NCBI RefSeq assembly: GCF_003003075.1
Contig: NZ_PVTX01000017.1
Location: 1-38,553, forward strand
DNA length: 38,553 nucleotides
Source of the DNA: Isoptericola halotolerans
GTDB taxonomy: Bacteria; Actinomycetota; Actinomycetes; Actinomycetales; Cellulomonadaceae
Reading direction: 5' to 3'
Positions within the stretch are counted from its first letter, which is position 1, and every line of letters begins with the position of its first letter. Below the pieces are notes generated by a model, which was not told where the DNA came from, ran no database searches, and was given only the letters and a program-made list of their open reading frames with translations. Made by a program: the position numbers and the translations under genes. Shown here in pieces: positions 14,754 to 25,149 of this stretch.

Positions 14754-15119
14754 TCAGACGTTGAAGCCCAGCATCCGCAGCTGCTCGCGACCGTCGTCGG
14801 TGATCTTCTCCGGGCCCCACGGCGGCATCCAGACCCAGTTGATCCGGTGGCCGGAGACGAGCCCCTCGAGGGCCTGTGCCGACTGGTCCTCCAGGACGTC
14901 GGTGAGCGGGCACGCCGCCGACGTCAGGGTCATGTCGATCGTGGCGTGGTTGTTCTGGTCCACCTCGACGCCGTAGACGAGGCCGAGGTCGACGACGTTG
15001 ATCCCGAGCTCGGGGTCGATGACGTCGCGCATGGCCTCCTCGACGTCAGCGGCGGTCGTCGCGCCCGGCGTCGGGCCGGCCGCTGCCGGCGCAGCCGTCT
15101 CGGTCGTGTTCTCAGTCAT
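14754..15119 (-). CDS. sufT: SufT-like Fe-S assembly factor (DUF59/MIP18)
   Basis: A 121-residue protein of the DUF59/MIP18 family, which helps mature iron-sulfur proteins. The core motif DPELGINVVDLGLVYGV (35-51) is followed by MTLTSAACPL with the conserved C70, then PPWGPEKIT. About 25 Ala/Thr-rich residues precede the domain. I chose the ATG at 15119 because GGAGGAA lies just upstream and it overlaps the sufU stop by 8 bases. Last gene of the SUF operon, as Rv1466 is in M. tuberculosis. It probably acts in Fe-S transfer to clients rather than as the main scaffold. Confidence 0.93.
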   Translation of the reverse strand: MTENTTETAAPAAAGPTPGATTAADVEEAMRDVIDPELGINVVDLGLVYGVEVDQNNHATIDMTLTSAACPLTDVLEDQSAQALEGLVSGHRINWVWMPPWGPEKITDDGREQLRMLGFNV

Positions 15120-15618
15120 CGGTTCCTCCGGTGGGGTCGGCCAGCGCGCCGCTGCGCGCCAACGAGTCCTTGAGCGCTGCCCAGCCGAGCAGCGCGCACT
15201 TGATGCGGGCGGGGTACTGCGAGACGCCGGTGAACGCCTCACCGTCACCGAGGGCGTCGAGCGCCGCGTCGTCGTCCAGCCCCTTGCCGCGCGAGGCCAT
15301 GAGCGCGTGGAAGGTCGCGTCGAGCTGCCGCACGTCGGCGATCTCCCGGCCGGTCACGAGCTCCGTCATGACGGAGACGGAGGCCTGGGAGATCGAGCAT
15401 CCCTGACCCTCCCACGACACGCCCGAGACCACCGCCGGACCGACGTCGTCCGTCCGGACGTCGACCCGCAGGGTGACCTCGTCGCCGCACGTCGGGTTCA
15501 CCTGGTGGGACTCGCCCGCCAGGTGCCCGGCGGCGGGCTCGACGAGGCCGCGACCGTGCGGGTGCTTCGCATGGTCGAGGATGACCTGCTGGTACATCTG
15601 CTCCAACGAGCCGCTCAT
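15112..15618 (-). CDS. sufU: SufU zinc-dependent sulfurtransferase
   Basis: A 168-residue SufU/IscU-fold protein. In Gram-positive SUF systems it takes persulfide sulfur from SufS by zinc-ligand exchange and passes it on to SufBCD. Zinc ligands C44 and D46 (PTCGDEV), C74 (GQGCSIS) and C141 (IKCALLGW) are all present. The SufU-specific insertion between the second and third Cys regions separates it from IscU. The ATG at 15618 is preceded by AAGGAGGG. It lies 13 bases after sufS, and its stop overlaps sufT. Confidence 0.95.
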   Translation of the reverse strand: MSGSLEQMYQQVILDHAKHPHGRGLVEPAAGHLAGESHQVNPTCGDEVTLRVDVRTDDVGPAVVSGVSWEGQGCSISQASVSVMTELVTGREIADVRQLDATFHALMASRGKGLDDDAALDALGDGEAFTGVSQYPARIKCALLGWAALKDSLARSGALADPTGGTDD

Positions 15619-15631
15619 GCGCCCTCCTTCT

Positions 15632-17715
<2,084 letters not shown>

Positions 17716-17763
17716 CAGTGGTTCTCCAAAGTGTGTCGAAAGTCTCGGATCGAGAAGAGTGGG

Positions 17764-18111
17764 TCAGGACGCGACGGCGACCGGCTCGTCGATGTCGACG
17801 AGCACCTGGTCGCCCTCCACGGTCACCGGGTAGACGGGCACCGGCCGGGTGGCAGGCAGCTGCAGCGGCCGACCGGTCCGCAGGTCGAACTGCGAGCCGT
17901 GCAGCCAGCACTCCACCCGGCAGCCCTCGACCTCGCCGTCGGACAACGACACCGCTCCGTGGGAGCAGATGTCGCTGATCGCGTGGAAGTCGCCGTCGGC
18001 GTCCCGCACGAGCGCGACAGGGACGGTGGAGCCGTCCGCGGCGTCCAGCTCGACGAGCTTGGCCTCCTCGGGTCCGAGGTCGGCCGTCGTGGCGACGATC
18101 TGCTTGGTCAC
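17764..18111 (-). CDS. Rieske [2Fe-2S] ferredoxin-like protein in SUF operon
   Basis: A 115-residue protein with one Rieske domain. The cluster ligands C49-x-H51 and C68-x2-H71 are all present, separated by 16 residues. It resembles the small ferredoxin subunits of ring-hydroxylating dioxygenases, for which homologues are often named, but no dioxygenase is nearby. It sits between sufD and sufC, a placement also known from Streptomyces. It could donate electrons for cluster assembly or be an early client; the role is unproven. The GTG start is preceded by GGAG at 7 bases and lies 4 bases after the sufD stop. Confidence 0.92.
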   Translation of the reverse strand: MTKQIVATTADLGPEEAKLVELDAADGSTVPVALVRDADGDFHAISDICSHGAVSLSDGEVEGCRVECWLHGSQFDLRTGRPLQLPATRPVPVYPVTVEGDQVLVDIDEPVAVAS

Positions 18112-18115
18112 GCCG

Positions 18116-19324
18116 TCACTCCGCCGCGGTGGGGACGCCGGTGATCACGCTCATCGACTTCTCGAGCTCGGCCTCGATCGAGGCGAGGAGCCGCTCCTCG
18201 ACGGCGGCCACACCGATCTCGTCGATGAGCTCCGCGAAGAAGCCGCGCACCACGAGCCGACGCGCGTCGACCTCCGGGATACCACGGGCCATCAGGTAGA
18301 AGAGCTGCTCGTCGTCGAACCGGCCGGTCGCCGACGCGTGGCCGGCTCCCGCGATCTCGCCGGTCTCGATCTCGAGGTTCGGCACCGAGTCCGCCCGTGC
18401 CCCGTCGGTGAGGACGAGGTTGCGGTTGAGCTCGTAGGTGTCCGTGTTCTCGGCCTCGGCCTGGATGAGGACGTCACCGACCCACACGGTGTGTGCGCCC
18501 GACCCCTGCAGCGCGCCCTTGTACGTCACGCGCGACTTGCAGCTGGGCACCGCGTGGTCGACGAACAGGCGGTGCTCCTGGTGCTGGTCCGCGTCCGCGA
18601 AGTACAGCCCGACCATCTCGACCTCGCCGCCCTCGGCGGTGAACGTCGCGTCGGGGGTGATGCGCACGACGTCGCCGCCGAACGTCACCACGACGTGCTT
18701 GAGGCGAGCGTCACGGCCGATCGTGGAGCGGTGCGCGGCCGCGTGCACGGCGCCGTCGGCCCAGTCCTGGACGGACACGACGGTCAGGTGCGCGCCCTCG
18801 TCGACGACGACCTCGACGGTCTGGTTCAGCAGCGCGACGCCGCGGTGGTCGATGACGACGACAGCCTCGGAGTGCCGCTCGGCGTGCACCAGGAGGTGCT
18901 GCGCGGTCGCGTCCTGCGAGACACCGTCGATGCGGACGGACGTCACGTCGGAGGCGACCGCCTCGGCGGGCACCGTGACGACGGTGGCCTCGGCCACGGC
19001 GTTCCAGGCGCTGACCGCCGTGCGGTCACCGGGCTTGCCGGCCTTGCCGAGGCGTGCGTCGTCGCGGGCGACCGTCTCGACCTTGACCTCGGGTGCCGCG
19101 TCGACGGCGACCGTGACGCCGTCGGCGCCCAGGGTCTCCGCGAAGAGCGGCTGGAGGCGGGCGACCGGCGAGAAGCGCCACTCCTCCTCGCGGCCCGAGG
19201 GGACGGGGATGTCCGCGAGGTCGAAGGAGGTCACCCGCTCGGCGCGGGACCCGGCGGGAACCACTCCGTGGGAGTGGGCGCCGTCGGCCGCGGCGCGTGA
19301 GTGATCGGTGGTGGTGGCAGTCAT
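18116..19324 (-). CDS. sufD: SufD, SufBCD scaffold subunit
   Basis: A 402-residue subunit of the SufBC2D Fe-S scaffold, built on a right-handed parallel beta-helix. The C-terminal region has GAGHASATGRFDDEQLFYLMARGIPE, where the GH histidine corresponds to the catalytically important SufD histidine. The ATG at 19324 begins 1 base after the sufB stop (TGATATG), indicating coupling; an in-frame upstream start would overlap sufB in the wrong frame. The N-terminal segment (VTSFDLADIPVPSGREEEWRFSP) is typical. Confidence 0.95.
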   Translation of the reverse strand: MTATTTDHSRAAADGAHSHGVVPAGSRAERVTSFDLADIPVPSGREEEWRFSPVARLQPLFAETLGADGVTVAVDAAPEVKVETVARDDARLGKAGKPGDRTAVSAWNAVAEATVVTVPAEAVASDVTSVRIDGVSQDATAQHLLVHAERHSEAVVVIDHRGVALLNQTVEVVVDEGAHLTVVSVQDWADGAVHAAAHRSTIGRDARLKHVVVTFGGDVVRITPDATFTAEGGEVEMVGLYFADADQHQEHRLFVDHAVPSCKSRVTYKGALQGSGAHTVWVGDVLIQAEAENTDTYELNRNLVLTDGARADSVPNLEIETGEIAGAGHASATGRFDDEQLFYLMARGIPEVDARRLVVRGFFAELIDEIGVAAVEERLLASIEAELEKSMSVITGVPTAAE

Positions 19325-19325
19325 A

Positions 19326-20789
19326 TCAGCCGACGGACCCTTCCATCTGCAGCTCGATGAGGCGGTTGAGCTCGAGCGCGTACTCCATGGGCAGCTCACG
19401 CGCGATGGGCTCGACGAACCCGCGCACGATCATGGCCATGGCCTCGGTCTCGTCCAGGCCTCGGGACATGAGGTAGAACAGCTGGTCGGCGCTCACCTTG
19501 GACACCGTCGCCTCGTGCCCCATGGACACGTCGTCCTCGCGGACGTCGACGTACGGGTAGGTGTCGGACCGGGAGATCTGGTCCACGAGCAGCGCGTCGC
19601 AGAGCACGTTGGACGCCGACGCCTCGGCACCCTCGAGCACCTGCACGAGCCCGCGGTACGACGTGCGGCCGCCGCCACGCGCGACGGACTTCGACACGAT
19701 CGACGACGACGTCCGGGGCGCGGCGTGCACCATCTTGGCGCCCGCGTCCTGGTGCTGGCCCTCGCCGGCGAAGGCGATGGACAGCGTCTCGCCGCGGGCG
19801 TGCTCGCCCAGCAGGTAGATCGCCGGGTACTTCATGGTGACCTTGGAGCCGATGTTGCCGTCGACCCACTCCATCTGTGCGCCGGCCTCGGCCGTGGCGC
19901 GCTTGGTCACCAGGTTGTAGACGTTGTTCGACCAGTTCTGGATGGTCGTGTACCGCACGCGGGCGTTCTTCTTGACGACGATCTCCACGACGGCGCTGTG
20001 CAGCGAGTCCGACGAGTAGATCGGCGCGGTGCAGCCCTCGACGTAGTGCACGTAGGAGCCCTCGTCGGCGATGATCAGCGTCCGCTCGAACTGGCCCATG
20101 TTCTCGGTGTTGATCCGGAAGTAGGCCTGCAGCGGGATCTCGACGTGGACGCCCGGGGGCACGTAGACGAACGAGCCGCCCGACCAGACGGCCGAGTTCA
20201 GCGCCGAGAACTTGTTGTCACCGGCGGGGATGACCGTGCCGAAGTACTCCTGGAACAGCTCGGGGTACTCACGCAGGCCCGTGTCGGTGTCGACGAAGAT
20301 GACGCCCTGCTCCTCCAGGTCCTCGCGGATCTGGTGGTAGACGACCTCGGACTCGTACTGCGCGGCCACGCCGGCGACGAGGCGCTGCTTCTCCGCCTCG
20401 GGGATGCCGAGCTTGTCGTAGGTGGCCTTGATGTCCTCCGGCAGGTCCTCCCAGCTGGTGGCCTGCTTCTCGGTGGACCGCACGAAGTACTTGATGCGGT
20501 CGAAGTCGATGCCGGTGAGGTCGGCACCCCAGCTCGGCATGGGCTTCTTGCCGAAGAGGCGCAGAGCCTTGAGCCGGGCCTTGAGCATCCACTCGGGCTC
20601 GTTCTTCAGCAGGGAGATGTTGCGCACGACGGACTCGTTCAGGCCGCGCTCGGCGACCGCACCGGCCTCGTCGGTGTCGTGCCAGCCGTACTCGTACGAG
20701 CCGATCGAGGCGATGATCTCGTCGTCGGAGGGCCTCTCGGTCTGTGCCTCTGCCGCCTTGGCGGCGGCGTCCTGGGTAGGAGCGCTCAT
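19326..20789 (-). CDS. sufB: SufB, SufBCD scaffold subunit
   Basis: A 487-residue core scaffold protein on which nascent Fe-S clusters form. It shows SVWKR-region equivalents, [26 protein letters not shown], and near the C-terminus SNVLCDALL with C397, which aligns with the sulfur-accepting Cys of E. coli SufB, followed by E426 in GHEATVSK. Unlike M. tuberculosis SufB it carries no intein; the length is the plain family length. The ATG overlaps the sufR stop (ATGA) and has GGAAGGA about 6 bases upstream. Confidence 0.97.
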   Translation of the reverse strand: MSAPTQDAAAKAAEAQTERPSDDEIIASIGSYEYGWHDTDEAGAVAERGLNESVVRNISLLKNEPEWMLKARLKALRLFGKKPMPSWGADLTGIDFDRIKYFVRSTEKQATSWEDLPEDIKATYDKLGIPEAEKQRLVAGVAAQYESEVVYHQIREDLEEQGVIFVDTDTGLREYPELFQEYFGTVIPAGDNKFSALNSAVWSGGSFVYVPPGVHVEIPLQAYFRINTENMGQFERTLIIADEGSYVHYVEGCTAPIYSSDSLHSAVVEIVVKKNARVRYTTIQNWSNNVYNLVTKRATAEAGAQMEWVDGNIGSKVTMKYPAIYLLGEHARGETLSIAFAGEGQHQDAGAKMVHAAPRTSSSIVSKSVARGGGRTSYRGLVQVLEGAEASASNVLCDALLVDQISRSDTYPYVDVREDDVSMGHEATVSKVSADQLFYLMSRGLDETEAMAMIVRGFVEPIARELPMEYALELNRLIELQMEGSVG

Positions 20790-21532
20790 CGTGATCCTTC
20801 CTGCGTGCCGCCGGAGCGGCCGGCGGGGGTGGGGGGAGTCAGCGGGATGTTCGTGACGCAGGCGTGCGCGCCGCCTGCGAGGGTGGCCAGGCGTTGGACG
20901 TGCGTGCCGAGCAGCTCGGAGAACGCGCGGGCCTCGGCCTCGCACAGCTCGGGGAAGTCCTCGGCGGCGTGCTGGACCGGGCAGTGGCCCTGGCACAGCT
21001 GGACGGTCGGGACGAGCGGTCCGACGACAGGCCGCACCGAGGAGGCGTAGCCGTCGGCCGCGAGCAGGTCGGCGAGCTGGGCTGCCCGCTCCTGGGGGTC
21101 GGTGGCGGTCAGCCGAGGGGCGTAGCGCCGCACGACGGCGTCGTTCCGTTCGGTGGCGAACGCCTCGACGGCCTCGTCGCCGCCCGTGCGGCGCAGGTAC
21201 CGCATCACCTGGGTGGCGAGCTCGGAGTCCTGCTCGCCGAGCTCGGCCTGCCCGGCGGTGCTGACGACGTAGTGCCGCGCCGGCCGGCCGCGGCGGGCCC
21301 GCCCCGCCCCGGCGCCGCCGTCGTGCACCGTGATGGTGCCGTCGCTCTCGAGCCCGGCCAGGTGACGCCGGACGGCGGCCTGGGTGAGCCCGAGGACGTC
21401 GGCGAGGCGACCGGCGGTCACCGGGCCCTCGGTGGCGACGAGCTCGAGCACCCGGCGGCGGGTGCCGTCGCTCTCGGCGTGGGAGGCGTGGGCAGCGGCG
21501 GGCGCGCCCCAAGGGGTCTGGGTCGTCGTCAC
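20786..21532 (-). CDS. sufR: SufR, Fe-S-responsive SUF operon repressor
   Basis: A 248-residue DNA-binding regulator. The N-terminal winged helix (about residues 24-95) has [20 protein letters not shown] as recognition segment, followed by a basic wing ([14 protein letters not shown]). The C-terminal half carries four cysteines, C180, C184 (CQGHC), C197 (FPELC) and C225 ([11 protein letters not shown]), which in SufR proteins ligate an Fe-S cluster that senses cell iron-sulfur status. The GTG has GGAGGTG upstream. It heads the operon and overlaps sufB by 4 bases, so it represses its own transcript. A candidate operator lies just upstream. Confidence 0.93.
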   Translation of the reverse strand: MTTTQTPWGAPAAAHASHAESDGTRRRVLELVATEGPVTAGRLADVLGLTQAAVRRHLAGLESDGTITVHDGGAGAGRARRGRPARHYVVSTAGQAELGEQDSELATQVMRYLRRTGGDEAVEAFATERNDAVVRRYAPRLTATDPQERAAQLADLLAADGYASSVRPVVGPLVPTVQLCQGHCPVQHAAEDFPELCEAEARAFSELLGTHVQRLATLAGGAHACVTNIPLTPPTPAGRSGGTQEGSR

Positions 21533-21560
21533 GTGCTCACCTCCGTCGTCGATATACAGA

Positions 21561-21590
21561 ACATCCTTGTTGCGTAATCAGGGATGTCAA
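21561..21590 (-). promoter_or_regulatory. suf operon promoter with SufR operator candidate
   Basis: ACATCCTT (21561-21568) and AGGGATGT (21580-21587) form an inverted repeat with one mismatch and an 11-base spacer. A consensus -35 TTGACA (21590-21585, minus strand) overlaps one arm, and the best -10 (AAGGAT, 16-bp spacer) overlaps the other. Protein bound to the repeat would block RNA polymerase. It lies about 30-55 bases before the sufR start. Confidence 0.55.
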
Positions 21591-21685
21591 GCAAGGCATG
21601 CCTCACCGAACCCGCGAAACCGCAGGTCCTCCGACGACGTGCGACGTACGTCACACAGGTTTCACCGGCCGTTCACCGGCACGGC

Positions 21686-22303
21686 TCAGCCCTCGACGAC
21701 CTCGCCGTCGATGACGTCACCGCTCGCCGGTCCCTGCGCGGCGAGGGCCCGGAGCTTGACCCCGAGCGCCACCAGGGCGACCCCGATGACGACGGCGAAG
21801 ATGCCGATGATCACCGACATCACCTCGATCGTGCCACCGGGGTTGGTGAAGCAGACGATCGCCAGCGCGACGAACAGCAGGCCCGAGACGAGGGTCCACA
21901 GCCACGACGCGCCGCCCCGGGTCCGCATGGCGAAGGCCCCGAAGATCTGCAGCAGGCCGAAGGCCAGCGCCCAGACCGCGATGAGCGCGAGCACGAGCCC
22001 GAGCGCGAGACCCGGCAGGAACAGCAGCACCCCGCCGAAGACGATCGCCACCACGCCGATGCCGACGTTCACCGACCCGGCCTGGCTGCCCCGGCGACGC
22101 AGTCCGTCCACGAGCGAGACGATCCCGTCGACGACGACGAACGCGCCGAAGACCTGGACCAGCAACCCCGGCGTCTTGTCCGGCAGGAAGACGGCCAGCA
22201 GCCCGAAGGCCACTGCGAGCACGCCGCGGACCACGGGCCAGTACCAGATGCGACGCGCGAGCTGCGCGAGGTCGGCGGGCTGGGCGAAGGTGTAGAAGGT
22301 CAT
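21686..22303 (-). CDS. HdeD/DUF308 family membrane protein
   Basis: A 205-residue protein with six predicted transmembrane helices, arranged as repeats with the DUF308 pattern (RGVLAVAFGLLAVFLP, NVGIGVVAIVFGGVLLFLPG, ALGLVLALIAVWALAFGLLQIFGA). The family includes E. coli HdeD, linked to acid stress; the function here is unknown. A short acidic tail (VIDGEVVEG) ends the protein. The ATG has AGGAG 5 bases upstream. It diverges from the ABC gene with only 40 bases between starts, and it ends 153 bases before the sufR start. Confidence 0.88.
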   Translation of the reverse strand: MTFYTFAQPADLAQLARRIWYWPVVRGVLAVAFGLLAVFLPDKTPGLLVQVFGAFVVVDGIVSLVDGLRRRGSQAGSVNVGIGVVAIVFGGVLLFLPGLALGLVLALIAVWALAFGLLQIFGAFAMRTRGGASWLWTLVSGLLFVALAIVCFTNPGGTIEVMSVIIGIFAVVIGVALVALGVKLRALAAQGPASGDVIDGEVVEG

Positions 22304-22331
22304 CGTCACTCCTGGTGTCTGGACGCGTCCG

Positions 22332-22337
22332 TAGAAT
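22332..22337 (+). promoter_or_regulatory. -10 element, leaderless ABC exporter operon
   Basis: TAGAAT, the closest match to TATAAT in this set, ends exactly 6 bases before the GTG at 22344. The ribosome-binding site is absent. It lies inside the 40-base divergent spacer shared with the DUF308 gene. Confidence 0.62.
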
Positions 22338-22343
22338 CTTCTG

Positions 22344-23306
22344 GTGCCCACCACCGATACGCCACCCGGCGGCGCCGTCGACGTGCGCGGACTGCGCAAG
22401 ACGTACGGCGGCCGCGACGTCGTCGACGGCCTCGACCTGCAGGCTACCGCCGGAGCCGTCACCGCGGTGCTGGGACCCAACGGCGCCGGCAAGACCACCA
22501 CCGTCGAGTGCTGCGAGGGCCTGCGCTCCCCCGACGGCGGGACGGTCCGCGTCCTCGGTCTCGACCCGGTCGCCGACGCCGCCGCCCTGCGCCCGCGGGT
22601 CGGCGTCATGCTGCAGGACGGCGGCCTGCCGACCGGGGTGCGCGCGATGGAGATGCTGCGGCACGTCAGCCGCATGTACGCCGCGCCGCGCGACGTCGAC
22701 GAGCTGGCCGAGCGCCTCGGCCTGCACGCGTTCGCCCGGACCGCCGTGCGGCGGCTGTCCGGAGGCCAGCGGCAGCGCCTGGCCCTGGCCGCCGCGGTCG
22801 TCGGGCGGCCGGAGGTCGTCTTCCTCGACGAGCCGAGCGCCGGCATGGACCCGCAGTCGCGGCACGCGGTCTGGGACCTCGTGCGCGAGCTGCGCGCCGA
22901 CGGCGTCGCCGTCGTCCTGACCACCCACCTCATGGACGAGGCCGAGGACCTCGCCGACGTCGTCCACGTCGTCGACCACGGCCGGGTGATCGCCTCGGGC
23001 GACGTCCCGCACCTCCTCTCCGACGGCGCCTCCGGCAGCGCACCCCGGGTCCGCTTCGCCGCGCGACCGGGCCTGCCGGTCGGTGCTCTCGCCGCCCACC
23101 TGGCGCGCGACCTGCCCGACGCCGGATGGTCGGCCGTCGAGGCGGAGCCCGGCGAGTACGTGCTCGCCGGACCCGTGGCACCGGCGACCCTCGAGGCGCT
23201 GACCGGATGGCTCGCCGCTCAGGACACCCTGGTCACGCGCCTCACCGTGGGCCGCCGCACCCTCGAAGACGTGTTCCTCGACCTCACCGGACGGCACCTG
23301 CGATGA
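22344..23306 (+). CDS. ABC exporter ATP-binding protein
   Basis: A 320-residue ATPase of the DrrA-like exporter class. Walker A is GPNGAGKTT (about 44-52), signature LSGGQRQRLAL, Walker B VVFLDEPSAGMDPQS, and the switch His is in LTTHLMDEAEDLAD. A C-terminal extension of about 100 residues follows, typical of such exporters. It pairs with the downstream permease (ATGA overlap). M. tuberculosis has an equivalent ABC/ctaA group beside sufR (Rv1456c-Rv1458c), so a conserved link with heme, respiration or Fe-S supply is possible; the substrate is unknown. The start is leaderless GTG. Confidence 0.92.
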   Translation: MPTTDTPPGGAVDVRGLRKTYGGRDVVDGLDLQATAGAVTAVLGPNGAGKTTTVECCEGLRSPDGGTVRVLGLDPVADAAALRPRVGVMLQDGGLPTGVRAMEMLRHVSRMYAAPRDVDELAERLGLHAFARTAVRRLSGGQRQRLALAAAVVGRPEVVFLDEPSAGMDPQSRHAVWDLVRELRADGVAVVLTTHLMDEAEDLADVVHVVDHGRVIASGDVPHLLSDGASGSAPRVRFAARPGLPVGALAAHLARDLPDAGWSAVEAEPGEYVLAGPVAPATLEALTGWLAAQDTLVTRLTVGRRTLEDVFLDLTGRHLR

Positions 23307-24064
23307 CCAGCCCCTTCCCCGCGCCCGCACCGGCCCGACGACGGATCGCCGCCCAGGCCTCGTTCGAGACCCGCGCGATCCTGCGCAACGGCGAGCAGCT
23401 GCTCGTGACGATCGTGGTGCCCGTCCTGCTCCTCGTCGGGCTCGTGCGCACCTCCGTCGTCGACCTCGACACCGGCGGCGTCGACCGGGTGGACTTCGTG
23501 ACGCCCGGGATCCTCGCGCTGGCGTGCGTCACCACCTCCTTCACGTCGCAGTCGATCGCCACCGCGTTCGACCGTCGCAACGGTGTGCTCCGGCTCCTGG
23601 CCACGACCCCGCTCGGGCGAGGCGGCCTGCTCGCCGGGAAGATCCTCGGGGTGCTGGCGGTGCAGGTGGTCCAGGTCGCGGTGATCGGCGCCGTCGCGCT
23701 CGGCCTCGGCTGGCAGCCCGTGCTCGCCGGCGTCCTGCCCGCTCTCGGGCTCGGGCTGCTCGGGACCGCGGCGTTCACCGCGCTGGCCCTGCTGCTCGCC
23801 GGCACCCTGCGTGCCGAGGGGGTGCTCGCCGTGGCGAACCTCGTGCTCGTGCTCCTGGTCGTGGGTGGCGGGCTGATCGTGCCGCCCGCCGAGCTTCCCG
23901 GCCCGCTGGCCCACGTGGCCGCGTTCCTGCCCTCCGGCGCGCTCGGTGAAGGACTGCGTGGGGCGCTGCTCGGCACCGGCGTGCCGGCACTCAGCGTGGT
24001 GGTCCTGCTCGGGTGGACGGCCGCGTTCGGTGCCGGGGCGAGCAAGCTCTTCCGCTGGCACTGA
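23303..24064 (+). CDS. ABC-2 type exporter permease
   Basis: A 253-residue integral membrane protein with six predicted helices, matching the ABC-2 permease fold. The family-typical central part TPGILALACVTTSFTSQSIATAFDRRNGVLRLLATTPLGRGGLLAGK holds the coupling region. It overlaps the ATPase gene by 4 bases (ATGA). Two such pairs assemble an exporter. It may work in the same process as the next gene, ctaA, which has its own promoter 77 bases on. The substrate cannot be assigned. Confidence 0.9.
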   Translation: MTSPFPAPAPARRRIAAQASFETRAILRNGEQLLVTIVVPVLLLVGLVRTSVVDLDTGGVDRVDFVTPGILALACVTTSFTSQSIATAFDRRNGVLRLLATTPLGRGGLLAGKILGVLAVQVVQVAVIGAVALGLGWQPVLAGVLPALGLGLLGTAAFTALALLLAGTLRAEGVLAVANLVLVLLVVGGGLIVPPAELPGPLAHVAAFLPSGALGEGLRGALLGTGVPALSVVVLLGWTAAFGAGASKLFRWH

Positions 24065-24140
24065 TCCGCGCGCCCCGCGGGCACGACCGATCTCACAGCC
24101 CGGCGCCCCCGGCACGGACCGGTGCAGCGCCGTCGGCCAC

Positions 24141-24146
24141 TATCGT
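24141..24146 (+). promoter_or_regulatory. -10 element, leaderless ctaA
   Basis: TATCGT ends exactly 6 bases before the GTG at 24153, and there is no canonical ribosome-binding site at the right distance. The -35 region is not recognisable. Confidence 0.52.
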
Positions 24147-24152
24147 GGAGCC

Positions 24153-25118
24153 GTGAGCACGCCCGCGCCCGTCACCCCCTCCGACCCGGCCTCGGAGGCC
24201 GCCCGCCCTGCGGGTGGTGCCGCCGACCCGTTCTCGCGCTTCCGCGGCTGGACGCGCGGCGTCCTGATCGCCAACGTGGTGGCCCAGATCGGCATCATCG
24301 TCACCGGCGGCGCGGTGCGGCTGACCGGGTCCGGGCTCGGCTGCTCGACCTGGCCCCTGTGCGAGCCCGGCCAGTTCACGCCCGTCTTCCACGAGGCCAC
24401 CAGCTATCACCCGTTCGTCGAGTTCGGCAACCGCACCATGACCGGCGTCCTGGCGGTGATCGCGCTGGCGGTGCTGCTGCTGGTGTGGTCCGACCGCCGC
24501 CGGACGGACTCCTACCGGCTCCTCGGCGTCGTGCCCCTCGCCGGGGTGGCGGCCCAGGCCCTCATCGGCGGGGTCGTCGTCCTGCTCGACCTGCACCCCG
24601 GCTGGGTCTCCCTGCACTTCGTCGTGTCGGGGGCGCTGGTCTGGGTCTCCGCCTACCTCCTGCACCGGCACGGTGAGGGCGACGGCGCGCCCCGGCCCGT
24701 CGCGTCGGGAGCGGTGACGCTCACCGGGCGGGTGCTCGGGTTCCTCGTGATCCCGGTCGTGGTGCTGGGCGTCGTCGTCACCGGCTCCGGGCCGCACTCG
24801 GGCGACACCGAGGTCGGGTACCGCCTCGCCGTCGACCCGCTGACGATGACCCGCGCGCACTCGGCGTCCGTCTGGCTGTTCGTCGGGTTCCTCGCCCTGC
24901 TGCTGGTCCTCCTGCTGCGCCAGCCTGCCACCGACCTCGTCCGGCGCGCCCGCCGCGGCGCCTGGCTGCTCCTGGCCGTCACCCTGGCACAGGGTGCCGT
25001 CGGCTACGCCCAGTACTTCAACGGCCTGCCGGCGCTGCTCGTCGGGCTGCACATGCTCGGAGCCGGGCTGCTGGTGTGGGCCACGGCGAACGCGGTGCTG
25101 CGGCTGCGCACCCGCTGA
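24153..25118 (+). CDS. ctaA: Heme A synthase, COX15/CtaA family
   Basis: A 321-residue membrane enzyme that oxidises the heme O methyl group to give heme A for aa3 oxidase. About eight transmembrane helices in two four-helix halves are visible. Family motifs are GGAVRLTGSGLGCSTWPLCEPG, EFGNRTMTG, SLHFVVSG, TRAHSASVWLFVG and VGLHMLGAGLLVWA. Three of the usual four heme-coordinating histidines are seen (H in SLHF, RAHS, GLHM). The first position reads E-F-G-N-R instead of ExGHR, a change I believe is common in actinobacteria. The start is GTG and leaderless. A partner SURF1 lies at 5949; ctaB is not in the window. Confidence 0.93.
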   Translation: MSTPAPVTPSDPASEAARPAGGAADPFSRFRGWTRGVLIANVVAQIGIIVTGGAVRLTGSGLGCSTWPLCEPGQFTPVFHEATSYHPFVEFGNRTMTGVLAVIALAVLLLVWSDRRRTDSYRLLGVVPLAGVAAQALIGGVVVLLDLHPGWVSLHFVVSGALVWVSAYLLHRHGEGDGAPRPVASGAVTLTGRVLGFLVIPVVVLGVVVTGSGPHSGDTEVGYRLAVDPLTMTRAHSASVWLFVGFLALLLVLLLRQPATDLVRRARRGAWLLLAVTLAQGAVGYAQYFNGLPALLVGLHMLGAGLLVWATANAVLRLRTR

Positions 25119-25149
25119 CCGGTCGGCGACGCCGGTCGGTCGGCGGTCG

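Noticed and set aside
21584-24064. Open frame of about 830 codons covering the ABC genes in part
   Set aside because: It crosses the divergent DUF308/ABC boundary out of frame. Only its last 253 codons (from 23303) are the real ABC-2 permease.
25117-25137. GACCGG...CCGGTC repeat between ctaA and the Nudix gene as a terminator
   Set aside because: The stem is only 6 bp with a 9-base loop and no U-tract, in a sequence with several overlapping GGTCGG repeats; too weak to annotate.
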